Assembly: GCF_010729895.1 (NCBI RefSeq)
Contig: NZ_AP022612.1
Location: forward strand, 4,092,001 to 4,156,000
Direction of reading: 5' to 3'
Source: Mycolicibacterium confluentis
Lineage (GTDB): Bacteria > Actinomycetota > Actinomycetes > Mycobacteriales > Mycobacteriaceae
DNA: 64,000 nucleotides
Part shown: positions 51,653 through 60,098 of the stretch, in pieces
Position numbering within the stretch: the first letter of the stretch is position 1
How the letters are laid out: each line of letters opens with the position of its first letter
Program-made: the position numbers and the translations under genes
Notes under the pieces: model-generated
Told to the model about the DNA's origin: nothing
The model's database searches: none
Seen by the model: only the letters and a program-made list of their open reading frames with translations

Positions 51653-53130
51653 TGGCCGGGCGCAGAGCGTTTCTCCCCAGCCGGCCCTGGCTCGCGGTGC
51701 GCGGCGTGCTGGCGGTCGCGGTCGCCGGATGCGTTGCGGCACTTCTGGTCGGCCGCGCCACCGGCAATCTGGACCCCACCGAGGACGTGTACGTCGGCGT
51801 CCCCGTCTCGGCGGGCCTGATCACCACCTCGGCTCCCGTGCGCTACCGCGGCGTCAATGTCGGCCGGATCGCCGAGATCGAGTCCGGCACCCAGACCTCG
51901 CGGGTGCGGTTGACCATCGACCGCGAATCGATGCCGCTGATCCCGGATTCGGTGGTGGCCCGCATCGTGCCCCGCACATTCTTCGGCGACATCTACCTGC
52001 AGTTGGCCGACGGACCGCACGGTGTCAGCGGCCAACCGCTGGCCCCCGATGCCACCATCGCGATCGACGACAGCGCCGACGCCCTGGCGCTCTACGACGT
52101 GTTCAAGAAGATCGTCGACGTCTTCTCGACCATCAAACCCGAGAAGATGCAGTCCGCGTTGACGGCCGTGAGTCAGGCGCTGCGCAACCGCGGCGGTCAG
52201 ATCGGCTCCACGATCGACAACCTCAGCGCCGTCTCCGCGACGCTGACCCCGACGATGACCCAGTTCCTGGACGCCACACCGCAGTTCCGCGAAGTGATGT
52301 CGTCACTGCACACCGCGACCCCCGACATCCTGACCACCCTGTCGGCCGCCACCGAGGTCTCCAACCGGATGGTCGACGACAGCGCGGGGTTCGGTACCGC
52401 ACTCTCGAGCATGTCCGACCTCGCTGCGGTGCTCACACCGTTCGTCGCCGACCACCATGAGTCGCTGATCCGGATCGTCGACTCCGCGGGCCGGATCATG
52501 GCGACGACGGCGGGTTCCCCCGGAGCACTGGCCGAAACCCTGTCCGGGGTCAAGACCTTCGGCGACGCCGGGTCGCGTGCGTTCGGCACCGGCAAGTTCA
52601 ACATCACCGCGGTCGCGACGTTCGCCGGGCCCATGCCCTACTCAGCCGCCGACTGCCCGGTCTACGGCACCACCTACGGTGCGCACTGCGCCGACTCCGA
52701 CCCGTTCAACCCGGTTCCGACGAGCCCGCTGCACATCCCGGTGCCCGAGGACTTCGACATGAAGTCCCAAGCGCCCGTGGCATTCCTGCCCGAGGGCCAG
52801 CGTCGCGGCGGCGTGCCGCCCCCGCCCCCAGCGGCGCCCCCGGTCCCGCCGCCTGCTGAGGCTCCGCCCGCCGGCGCCCCGCCGGTCGAGGCGCCCGTCG
52901 CTCCCCTGCCTGGCCCCGCCCCCGGTCCCGGCGCTGGGTTCCCGGCCGAGGCCGCGCCGGCATCGGTGATCGTCGGCGGCGACCGCGAGGCACACGCGCT
53001 GTCGGTGCTGGAAAGCGAAGTCCTCAACCACCGCGATACGAGCGGCCACACGCCGCCGGGCACGCCCAATATCGCGACCGTGGTCATGCTCGGTCCGCTG
53101 GTCCGGGGTACGGAGGTGCGGGTCGGATGA
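51652..53130 (+). CDS. mceA: MceA-position MCE protein with proline-rich C-terminus, second operon
   Basis: A 492-residue MCE protein with a membrane helix (about 11-31), an MCE domain containing TSAPVRYRGVNVGRIAEIES and a helical segment. A two-Cys motif (DCPVYGTTYGAHC) is followed by a Pro/Ala-rich tail (about 385-440) and a terminal VVMLGPLVRGTEVRVG. The last motif and the Cys pair parallel the MceA of the first operon, so the two operons share an architecture. It is the first MCE subunit of the complex. Confidence 0.9.
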   Translation: MAGRRAFLPSRPWLAVRGVLAVAVAGCVAALLVGRATGNLDPTEDVYVGVPVSAGLITTSAPVRYRGVNVGRIAEIESGTQTSRVRLTIDRESMPLIPDSVVARIVPRTFFGDIYLQLADGPHGVSGQPLAPDATIAIDDSADALALYDVFKKIVDVFSTIKPEKMQSALTAVSQALRNRGGQIGSTIDNLSAVSATLTPTMTQFLDATPQFREVMSSLHTATPDILTTLSAATEVSNRMVDDSAGFGTALSSMSDLAAVLTPFVADHHESLIRIVDSAGRIMATTAGSPGALAETLSGVKTFGDAGSRAFGTGKFNITAVATFAGPMPYSAADCPVYGTTYGAHCADSDPFNPVPTSPLHIPVPEDFDMKSQAPVAFLPEGQRRGGVPPPPPAAPPVPPPAEAPPAGAPPVEAPVAPLPGPAPGPGAGFPAEAAPASVIVGGDREAHALSVLESEVLNHRDTSGHTPPGTPNIATVVMLGPLVRGTEVRVG

Positions 53131-54173
53131 CGATTCGTTGGCAGGCCTGGACCAAGGTCGGCGCGTTCTGCGCGGCCGGTGCCGCGAGCGCGGTGCTCGT
53201 GGTCAACACGCTGTCGGTTCCCGTGCGCGGCAGCACCTACACCTACACCGCGCAGTTCAGCAGCGTCGAGGGTCTCAGCGTCGGAAACCCGGTCACCATG
53301 AACGGCATTCGCATCGGCCGGGTCGACTCGATCCGGTTCGCGAACAACGGTCAGGGCACAGCGCGCGCCGACGTCGAACTCGAGGTCAAATCGCAGTACA
53401 CGCTGACCTCCGACGTCACCGCGGCGGTCCGCTACGGCGACATGCTGGGCGCGCGTTACATCGCGCTGGCGAATCCGGGCGGCTCGATCATGTCGGTCTC
53501 CACCGATGAGGCGCCCACCCTGCTGGCCGACGGCGGCGTGATCCCGTTGGCCCAGACCACCCCGGCGGTGGATCTGACGGCGCTGCTCAACGGGTTCAAG
53601 CCATTGTTCGACGCGCTCGAACCCGCGCAGGTGAACACCCTGACCCGCGGCTTCGTCGAGACGTTCAGCGGCCAGGCGCAGACCGTGACGGCGCTGCTGA
53701 CGCAGATCGCCACCATGACCTCGTCGATGGAGCACAACGAGCAGATCTTCACGACGCTCATCTCCAACGTCTCGTCGCTCATGCAGTCGGTGAACGTGCG
53801 CCAACCCCAACTCGAGGAGATGCTCGGCGGCCTGCAGCGGTTGACCGACACAGTGACCGGCCCCGACGGACAGTTGGAACTGCTGCTCGACCAGAGCAAC
53901 TCGGTGCTCGCGACGCTGGCCGCCACCGTGACCCAGTCGGGCGCCGCCTACGGCGAGGCCATCACGGATCTGAAGTCGATGCTGGGCGTCTGGGAGACCA
54001 CCACGCCGGAGTTCGAGGGCCTGCTGGGCAGGCTGCCGGGATTCGCGGACGCCATCAACCGGGCCAGCAGCTACGGCGGGTTCATGAGCCTGTACCTGTG
54101 CAACTTCACGATCAAGATCGCCCGGCATGAGGCCAACATCTTCGGAAGCCGACACACCGAGGGGTGCCTCTAG
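53127..54173 (+). CDS. mceB: MceB-position MCE protein, second operon
   Basis: A 348-residue MCE protein with an N-terminal helix (about 9-27) and an MCE domain including EGLSVGNPVTMNGIRIGRVDSIRF. The helical part contains NISSL-type and RQPQLEEMLGGLQRLTDTV-type heptads. The end has SLYLCNFTIK and TEGCL, a Cys pair also seen in the first operon's B protein. The gene overlaps mceA by four bases; mceC follows without a gap. Confidence 0.9.
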   Translation: MTIRWQAWTKVGAFCAAGAASAVLVVNTLSVPVRGSTYTYTAQFSSVEGLSVGNPVTMNGIRIGRVDSIRFANNGQGTARADVELEVKSQYTLTSDVTAAVRYGDMLGARYIALANPGGSIMSVSTDEAPTLLADGGVIPLAQTTPAVDLTALLNGFKPLFDALEPAQVNTLTRGFVETFSGQAQTVTALLTQIATMTSSMEHNEQIFTTLISNVSSLMQSVNVRQPQLEEMLGGLQRLTDTVTGPDGQLELLLDQSNSVLATLAATVTQSGAAYGEAITDLKSMLGVWETTTPEFEGLLGRLPGFADAINRASSYGGFMSLYLCNFTIKIARHEANIFGSRHTEGCL

Positions 54174-55229
54174 ATGATGTTCCTGGTCAAGCTCATCGAC
54201 CTGTTCGTCGGCGCGGTCATGTTCCTTCTCAAGAAGGACCGTGGCCACAACCCCACGGTCCCCTACGCGTTGGGCGCACTGGGCAGCATCGGCCTCGTGG
54301 TGCTCATGCTCATCACGATCGGTCTGCCCCGACTCACCTACCAGATGCGCACCGACGCCTTCACTGCCGAGATGGCCAACGCCAGCGGGCTGACGACGGG
54401 TGACCCCGTCTACGTCGCCGGTGTGCCCGCCGGTCGCGTCGAGAACGTCGAACTGGCCGGTGACCACGTCCGCGTCGGGTTCCGCCTGGACGACGGTCAG
54501 CCCCTGGGCAACCAGACCACCGCGACCGTCCGGTTGCGCACCGTGCTGGGCAAGCGGTTCCTCGACGTGATGCCGGCCGGCACCGTCAATCCCGAAGACG
54601 GCAACGTGATTCCGCTGGCGCGCACCACGGTGCCGTACAGCCTGGACGAGGTCGGCCGCAAGGCCGAGGACGCCGCGGTGGGTGTCGACCAGGCCATGCT
54701 CACCGAGGCCATGCGCACGGTCAACGACTCGATTCCAGCCGACAACACCGACCTGAGTGCGGCGCTGGCCGGAATCAGCAGCGCCAGTGCGGTCTTCGCG
54801 CGCAACGGCGACAAGTTCGACGAGCTGCTGCGCATCTCGCGGTCGCTGTCGGATCTGATGGTCAAGCAGAACGACGCGGTGACCGGTACCGCCGCCAGCG
54901 CGGCCCGCATCATCTCGGCGCTCACCGCCCGCCGCGACGCACTGGGGCAGATCGTCACGAATCTGCGTGCCGTGGTGCGGGAACTGGCGGCGGTGTACTC
55001 CGCCAAACAGCAGGACTTCAGCGAGGTGATCGGTCAGTTGCAGCGTGTGACAGCCACTTTGAAGGCCGGAGCAGACCGCATCGACGCGACGCTGCAGAAC
55101 ATGCCGCCGGCCCTGCGGGCCGTCACCAACTCCACCGGCAACGGCAACTGGGCCGACGTCAACTCGCCGTCGGTGATCATGCCGGACAACCTGCTGTGTG
55201 CCCTCAACGTGCAGAGGACGTGCCGATGA
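54174..55229 (+). CDS. mceC: MceC-position MCE protein, second operon
   Basis: A 351-residue MCE protein with a longer N-terminal cytosolic stretch and a membrane helix at about 35-54. The MCE domain includes GLTTGDPVYVAGVPAGRVENVEL. The C-terminus NSTGNGNWADVNSPSVIMPDNLLCALNVQRTC corresponds to NTTGTGNAADLHAPGGLLVDSWMC of the first operon's C protein, supporting the positional match. It is joined to mceD by an ATGA overlap. Confidence 0.9.
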   Translation: MMFLVKLIDLFVGAVMFLLKKDRGHNPTVPYALGALGSIGLVVLMLITIGLPRLTYQMRTDAFTAEMANASGLTTGDPVYVAGVPAGRVENVELAGDHVRVGFRLDDGQPLGNQTTATVRLRTVLGKRFLDVMPAGTVNPEDGNVIPLARTTVPYSLDEVGRKAEDAAVGVDQAMLTEAMRTVNDSIPADNTDLSAALAGISSASAVFARNGDKFDELLRISRSLSDLMVKQNDAVTGTAASAARIISALTARRDALGQIVTNLRAVVRELAAVYSAKQQDFSEVIGQLQRVTATLKAGADRIDATLQNMPPALRAVTNSTGNGNWADVNSPSVIMPDNLLCALNVQRTCR

Positions 55230-56332
55230 CCAGGCGGGCCGCAGTCTTCGCGGCGGTGCTGATCGCGTTCATCGGCGGCGCCGGGTGGTATGTGTTCGCG
55301 CGCACCGACAACGCCCGCACGCTGCACGCCGACTTCACCTACATCAACGGCATCTACGCCGGAAGCAAGGTCACGGTGCTCGGCGTGCCGATCGGACGCG
55401 TCACCGCGGTGACACCGCAGGGCACCACGGTGCGGGTGTCGATGTCGCTGCCCTCCGACGTCTCGCTGCCCGAGGACGTCAACGCCTACATCATGAGCCC
55501 GGCCCTGATCAGCGACCGCAGCGTCGACCTCGGACCGGCCTACACCGGCACAGGCCCGGCCCTTGTTGAGGGCCAGGTGATCCCGGTCGAGCGCTCGCAT
55601 GCACCGATCACGTTCGACTCCATGCTGGGCAGCCTGAGCACGCTGACCGAATCGCTGGGCCCCGACCAGGGTGACCTCGGCCAACTGCTGTCCCGGGGCG
55701 CCGACCAGTGGCGCGGTCAGGGCAAGCAGTTCAACGCCGCGGTGCGCAACCTCAGTTCGGCGACCGGCGTCCTCGGTGCCCGCGCCGAGGACATCGATGC
55801 CGTCGTCGGCAACCTGAACACCATGATGACGGCCTTCAACCAGCGTCAGGTCTCCCTCAACGACCTGGTGAACTCCCTTGGCGCGCTCGGTGACTCGTGG
55901 GCCGACCAGGACCTGGACATCACCGGCACCATGACCGACCTGCGCACCGTGCTCGACTCGGTCAGCGCCGTGGTCAACGAGCACAGCGAAGACCTCGGCG
56001 CGGTCGCCGAGAACCTCAACGCCGTCGGCGACATCCTCACCCACAGGCAACCCGAACTCGCCGAGTTCATGGACCTGGTGCCGCTGATGATGCAGAACCT
56101 GTCGAACACCATCGGCCCCGATCGCCGCGGCCGCATCCGTCTCAACGTGTCCTCGGTGCTGACGCAGTTCGCCGACGCACACAACTTCTGCGAGCGCACC
56201 CAGTGGCCGATCTGCTCGGGAATCGGCCTGGTCAACCCCATCGAGTTCCCGATCAGTCGCTCCGATCCACTGGGCATCGTCAGCGCCGTCACCGGCGTGA
56301 TCCCGCCCCCGAACCCGAACCATCCGAGGTGA
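55226..56332 (+). CDS. mceD: MceD-position MCE protein, second operon
   Basis: A 368-residue MCE protein with a membrane helix (about 5-24) and an MCE domain including IYAGSKVTVLGVPIGRVTAV. The D-specific tail segment RQPELAEFMDLVPLMMQNLSN is present, followed by FCERTQWPICSGIGLVNP with two Cys. The ATG giving MTRRAAVF overlaps the mceC stop. Six bases separate its stop from mceE, the only gap in the MCE run. Confidence 0.9.
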   Translation: MTRRAAVFAAVLIAFIGGAGWYVFARTDNARTLHADFTYINGIYAGSKVTVLGVPIGRVTAVTPQGTTVRVSMSLPSDVSLPEDVNAYIMSPALISDRSVDLGPAYTGTGPALVEGQVIPVERSHAPITFDSMLGSLSTLTESLGPDQGDLGQLLSRGADQWRGQGKQFNAAVRNLSSATGVLGARAEDIDAVVGNLNTMMTAFNQRQVSLNDLVNSLGALGDSWADQDLDITGTMTDLRTVLDSVSAVVNEHSEDLGAVAENLNAVGDILTHRQPELAEFMDLVPLMMQNLSNTIGPDRRGRIRLNVSSVLTQFADAHNFCERTQWPICSGIGLVNPIEFPISRSDPLGIVSAVTGVIPPPNPNHPR

Positions 56333-56338
56333 GCGCCC

Positions 56339-57397
56339 ATGCGTAAACCATCGTCGACCGCGGTCGCGTTGACGGCCATCGGCGCGCTGAGCGCGACCGC
56401 GTTGTGGGCCGCCTCCGACCTCGGCATCCAGGATCTTCCATTGGGCCGCAGCACCGCCGGAGAGAGCATGACGGTGACCGTGGTGCTGCCCACGGCGGAC
56501 GGCATCGCGATCGGCGCCGACGTGCGTGACGGGCAGAAGGTCGTCGGCCGGGTCAGCTCACTGCATCTCGCGACCTCGGGCGCGTCGGTCCAACTCAGCG
56601 TGCGCGCCGACAGCAATCTGCCGAGCAACACCATCGCGAGCGTGGAACTGCCCTCGGCGCTGGGCAATCCGTTCGTCCGACTGTCCGCACCGGCCCAACC
56701 GACCGCCGCGATCCTGCGTGACGGCGACGTCATCCCGCCCAGCCAGACCGAACTGGGTCCGCAGATCGAGACCGCGCTGGCGACGTTCGGGGCGTTGATG
56801 TCGCGCAGTGGTGTCGACCAGTTGACCACGATCGTCGCCGAACTCGACAAGGCGTTCGGCGGGCGTTCGGAGAAGATCCGCGGCCTGATCGACGCGATGT
56901 CGGTGCTGGCCGCCAAGACTCAGGAGCACCAGGGCGAATTCGACCAGGCCCTGACCCTGGCCGCCGACATCAGCACGCAGTTCGAACGCGAACAGCACAC
57001 TGTCGACCGCTATCTCGACGCGCTTCCCCGGGTGGTGGCGATGCTCGACATCCAGCGCGCCAAGATCGCCACGCTGTTCGCCTCGACCACCGCGCTCGCG
57101 TCGACCGCCAACGCGGTCTTCGCCCAGGCCGACACCGCGGCGTTGGTGCAGGACGCGGGCGCCGTGGTCAAGGAGTTGGGCAGCTACAACGACCGCCTCA
57201 ACGACACGCTCGCCACCATGAACAACTTCCTCGACAAGTTCGGTTCGTCGGTCAAGGGCGACTACCTGATGTTCGACGGGGCCCTGGACATTCCGGGCAC
57301 CATCGACAAACTGCTCACGGGCGGCCTGATCGTCAACGGCACCCCGATCACCGGCCAGGAGGCACTGGACGGATTCCTCTCGGGGGGCCTGCATTGA
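56339..57397 (+). CDS. mceE: MceE-position MCE protein lacking a lipobox, second operon
   Basis: A 352-residue MCE protein in the position normally held by a lipoprotein. The N-terminal hydrophobic segment is SSTAVALTAIGALSATALWA, with no cysteine, and I find no cysteine anywhere in the chain. It therefore cannot be lipidated in the usual way and must be held by a membrane helix or by its partners. The MCE domain contains ADGIAIGADVRDGQKVVGRVSS. It lacks the Pro-rich tail seen in the first operon's E protein. Confidence 0.88.
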   Translation: MRKPSSTAVALTAIGALSATALWAASDLGIQDLPLGRSTAGESMTVTVVLPTADGIAIGADVRDGQKVVGRVSSLHLATSGASVQLSVRADSNLPSNTIASVELPSALGNPFVRLSAPAQPTAAILRDGDVIPPSQTELGPQIETALATFGALMSRSGVDQLTTIVAELDKAFGGRSEKIRGLIDAMSVLAAKTQEHQGEFDQALTLAADISTQFEREQHTVDRYLDALPRVVAMLDIQRAKIATLFASTTALASTANAVFAQADTAALVQDAGAVVKELGSYNDRLNDTLATMNNFLDKFGSSVKGDYLMFDGALDIPGTIDKLLTGGLIVNGTPITGQEALDGFLSGGLH

Positions 57398-58608
57398 GAA
57401 GACTCGTCGTCGTCCAGGTCGCCATCTTCGCGGTGATCGCCGCGATCGTGGTGCCCTTCGGCATCCGATTCGTCGCGGGCTCACAGGGTTTCCGCACTCC
57501 CCTGCTGCTGAACGCCACGATGACCGACGCGTTCGGGCTCACCGCGGGCACCAGTGTGACCGTGCGCGGCGTCGAGGTCGGCACCGTCGACGACGTCCGA
57601 CTGGGTCCCGACGGCACCGCCCGGATTCGGCTGGCCGTCGACCCGGACACCCGCATCCCGCGGGACGCCATCATGACCGTCGGCATGGGCACCGCGGCCG
57701 GCATCCAGAGCGTCGACCTGCTGCCGCAGTCCAATGACGGGCCGTACCTGGCGTCCGGCGACACCGTCGCCGCCCCCGCCGATCGGCAGCCCGTCCAGAT
57801 GGATCAGGTCATGGCCGAGGCGGGTCGTCTGGCCAAGAAGATCGACGCCAAGGCCGTCGGCGACGTCTCGACCGAACTGTCCGACTCGTTCAGCGGTTTG
57901 GGCCCGAGCCTGGCCGCGCTGATCGACAACGGTGCGGACATCTCGCAGCGAATCCATGCTCGTTTCGGAGAACTCGAACCGCTGATCGCCGGCACCGTCA
58001 ACCTGGTGACCACGATGGCCGGTCAGGGCAACAGCTTTGTGCGCGGCATGAACGCCAGTGCCCGGTTCACGACACAACTCGACGACAGCGGACCGGTGTT
58101 CCTCTACCTGACCGACCACGCGCCCGAGACGCTGACGTCGGTGCAGAAGGTCATGGACACCTACCGCGACACGTTCGGCGCCACGCTGGCCAACCTCGCG
58201 ACCGTCGCGCCGATCATCGGTGACCGCACCGAGTCGCTGCAGACCGGCCTGCAGGCGATCCCACAGGGGCTCTATGACCTGTCGTCGATCGTGAAGAAGG
58301 ACCGCGCGGACTTCGCGCTGATCGCCACGCAGGGTCCGGTGTGTGTGCACGACGTCGACCGGCGCGCGATCGGCGACCTCAGCCCGGTGCAGCCCAACCT
58401 GGTGCGGTACTGTCCGCCGTCGCCGGACATGCAGATGCGCGGCGCGGTCAACGCCCCGCGGCCCAACGACCTGGGCATGCAGAATTCCCAGATCCCCGGC
58501 GGCGTGATCGGCCCACCCGTGGCCCGCGACCCGATGAAGATCCCGACGCTGGCCGAGCTCGTCTACAAGTGGCGAATGATGTTGAGAGGTAACGATGTCC
58601 CGCGATGA
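57394..58608 (+). CDS. mceF: MceF-position MCE protein, second operon
   Basis: A 404-residue MCE protein. The TTG start overlaps the mceE stop. A membrane helix is at about 5-25 and the MCE domain includes GLTAGTSVTVRGVEVGTVDDVRL. The C-terminus has VCVHDVDRR, LVRYCPPSPD and MRGAVNAPRP, matching the F protein of the first operon. Its last 14 bases overlap the Mas gene. Confidence 0.9.
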   Translation: MRRLVVVQVAIFAVIAAIVVPFGIRFVAGSQGFRTPLLLNATMTDAFGLTAGTSVTVRGVEVGTVDDVRLGPDGTARIRLAVDPDTRIPRDAIMTVGMGTAAGIQSVDLLPQSNDGPYLASGDTVAAPADRQPVQMDQVMAEAGRLAKKIDAKAVGDVSTELSDSFSGLGPSLAALIDNGADISQRIHARFGELEPLIAGTVNLVTTMAGQGNSFVRGMNASARFTTQLDDSGPVFLYLTDHAPETLTSVQKVMDTYRDTFGATLANLATVAPIIGDRTESLQTGLQAIPQGLYDLSSIVKKDRADFALIATQGPVCVHDVDRRAIGDLSPVQPNLVRYCPPSPDMQMRGAVNAPRPNDLGMQNSQIPGGVIGPPVARDPMKIPTLAELVYKWRMMLRGNDVPR

Positions 58609-59167
58609 GGTAGACACCCTGGACGAAACGGTCGACGTGGATGCCACCGATTCGGCCGAGACCGGGGCCGCCGACGAGGGCTCGCGACCCGCACGCGCCT
58701 GGCCGCGCCGCGTGCTCGCCGGTACGATCGTGGCCGCGTTCGTCGCCCTGGCCGGCGCACTGGGCTACACGCTGTATCAGCAGAGCGAACTGCAGCGCCT
58801 GCAGAGCGAGGCCACCGCGACCACACGCGACTACCTCACCGCGATGGCGTCGTTCGACTATCAGAACCTGGCCGCCAACAAGGGCACCATCACACAGCGT
58901 TCCACACCCGAGTTCGCCAAGAAGTACGACGAGATGGTGGCGGCCCTGCGCGACATCGTCGTCACCAGCAAGGGCGTGGCGGCCGCGACCGCCGAACACG
59001 TCGCGGTCGAGCAGTTCGACGGCGAGCGCGCCACCGTGGTCGGGTTCGTTGATCAACAGGTCACGAATGTGACTGCCCCGCAGGGGAACAAGCAGCGCTA
59101 CCGAATGGTGGTGTCGCTGGTCCGCGATGGCGACCGGTGGCTCGTCGACGACGTCAAGACCCTCTGA
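58595..59167 (+). CDS. Mce-associated (Mas) membrane protein, second operon
   Basis: A 190-residue Mas protein: an acidic N-terminus rich in Asp, Glu and Thr (about 1-30), basic residues, one membrane helix (about 41-62) and an extracytoplasmic domain of about 125 residues ending RDGDRWLVDDVKTL. The acidic tail is about half the length of that in the first operon. The ATG lies within the end of mceF. It probably assists Mce complex assembly. Confidence 0.83.
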   Translation: MSRDEVDTLDETVDVDATDSAETGAADEGSRPARAWPRRVLAGTIVAAFVALAGALGYTLYQQSELQRLQSEATATTRDYLTAMASFDYQNLAANKGTITQRSTPEFAKKYDEMVAALRDIVVTSKGVAAATAEHVAVEQFDGERATVVGFVDQQVTNVTAPQGNKQRYRMVVSLVRDGDRWLVDDVKTL

Positions 59168-59188
59168 TCCACCTCGAAAGGACACGCG

Positions 59189-60094
59189 ATGCCAGCTCAG
59201 TACGCCACCGCCGATGCAGCGCCCCGACTGACCTGCGAGCAGACGCGGATCCAGATCACCCAGCGCACCCCGCGCTGGGAACGCAAGAAGGAACTCGACC
59301 TCACCGACGCGCTCGACTTCTGGTCCGCGGCAGGCTCGGCGGCCAACGTCGCGATGCAGATGAGCTGGCCCGAGGTCGGCTACGGCGTCGCGGAGAGCCG
59401 CGTGGAGTCGGGGTCACTGATGCACCACCCGTGGAAGCGCCTGCGCACGACGGCCCAGTACCTGGCGGTCGCGATCCTGGGCACTCAGGAGGAGCGCGAC
59501 GCCTACCGCGAGGCGGTCAATGTCGCCCATCGGCAGGTGCGCTCCACCGAGGACAGCCCGGTGAAGTACAACGCGTTCAACCGTGAGCTCCAATTGTGGG
59601 TTGCGGCCTGCCTGTTCATCTTCTACGAGGACACCCACCAGCTTCTGCACGGCGCGATGACCGAGGAGCAGGCCGAGACCTTCTACCAGAGCGCCATCAC
59701 GATCGGCACCACGCTGCAGGTGCTCGAAGACCAATGGCCGGCCACCCGCAAGGATTTCGACGCTTACTGGAACACCGCGTGCGAACGCATCGAGATGGAC
59801 GACTTCGTCCGCAACTACATCCTGCACCTGCTCGACCTGAAGATGATCAACGTGATCCCGCGCCTGATCCTCGCGCCGCTGTTGAAGTTCCTCACCAACG
59901 GCTTTCTGGCACCGGTGTTCCGCGAGCAGATGGGCCTGGAGTGGAGCGATGAGGACCGGCGCCGGTTCGAGCATCTGTTCCTGTTCGTCTCGTTCGTCAA
60001 CCGATTCATCCCGCGGTTCATCCGCACGTACAACTACACCGTGCTGATGAAGGACCTGCGTCGCCGCATCAAGCGCAACAAGAGCATCCTCTGA
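59189..60094 (+). CDS. Oxygenase MpaB family (DUF2236) protein 1
   Basis: A 301-residue DUF2236/MpaB-type protein. Relatives (latex-clearing protein, MpaB) are haem-b oxygenases that cleave isoprenoid chains. Visible motifs are RLRTTAQYL (RxxxT type), a His 27 residues later in NVAHRQVRS that is a candidate axial ligand, and KYNAFNRELQLWVAA. The usual WVHA is here WVAA, missing a His. C-terminal basic residues follow a hydrophobic stretch (about 220-245). It is placed 21 bases after the Mas gene, as part of the mce operon. Confidence 0.78.
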   Translation: MPAQYATADAAPRLTCEQTRIQITQRTPRWERKKELDLTDALDFWSAAGSAANVAMQMSWPEVGYGVAESRVESGSLMHHPWKRLRTTAQYLAVAILGTQEERDAYREAVNVAHRQVRSTEDSPVKYNAFNRELQLWVAACLFIFYEDTHQLLHGAMTEEQAETFYQSAITIGTTLQVLEDQWPATRKDFDAYWNTACERIEMDDFVRNYILHLLDLKMINVIPRLILAPLLKFLTNGFLAPVFREQMGLEWSDEDRRRFEHLFLFVSFVNRFIPRFIRTYNYTVLMKDLRRRIKRNKSIL

Positions 60095-60098
60095 ACGC

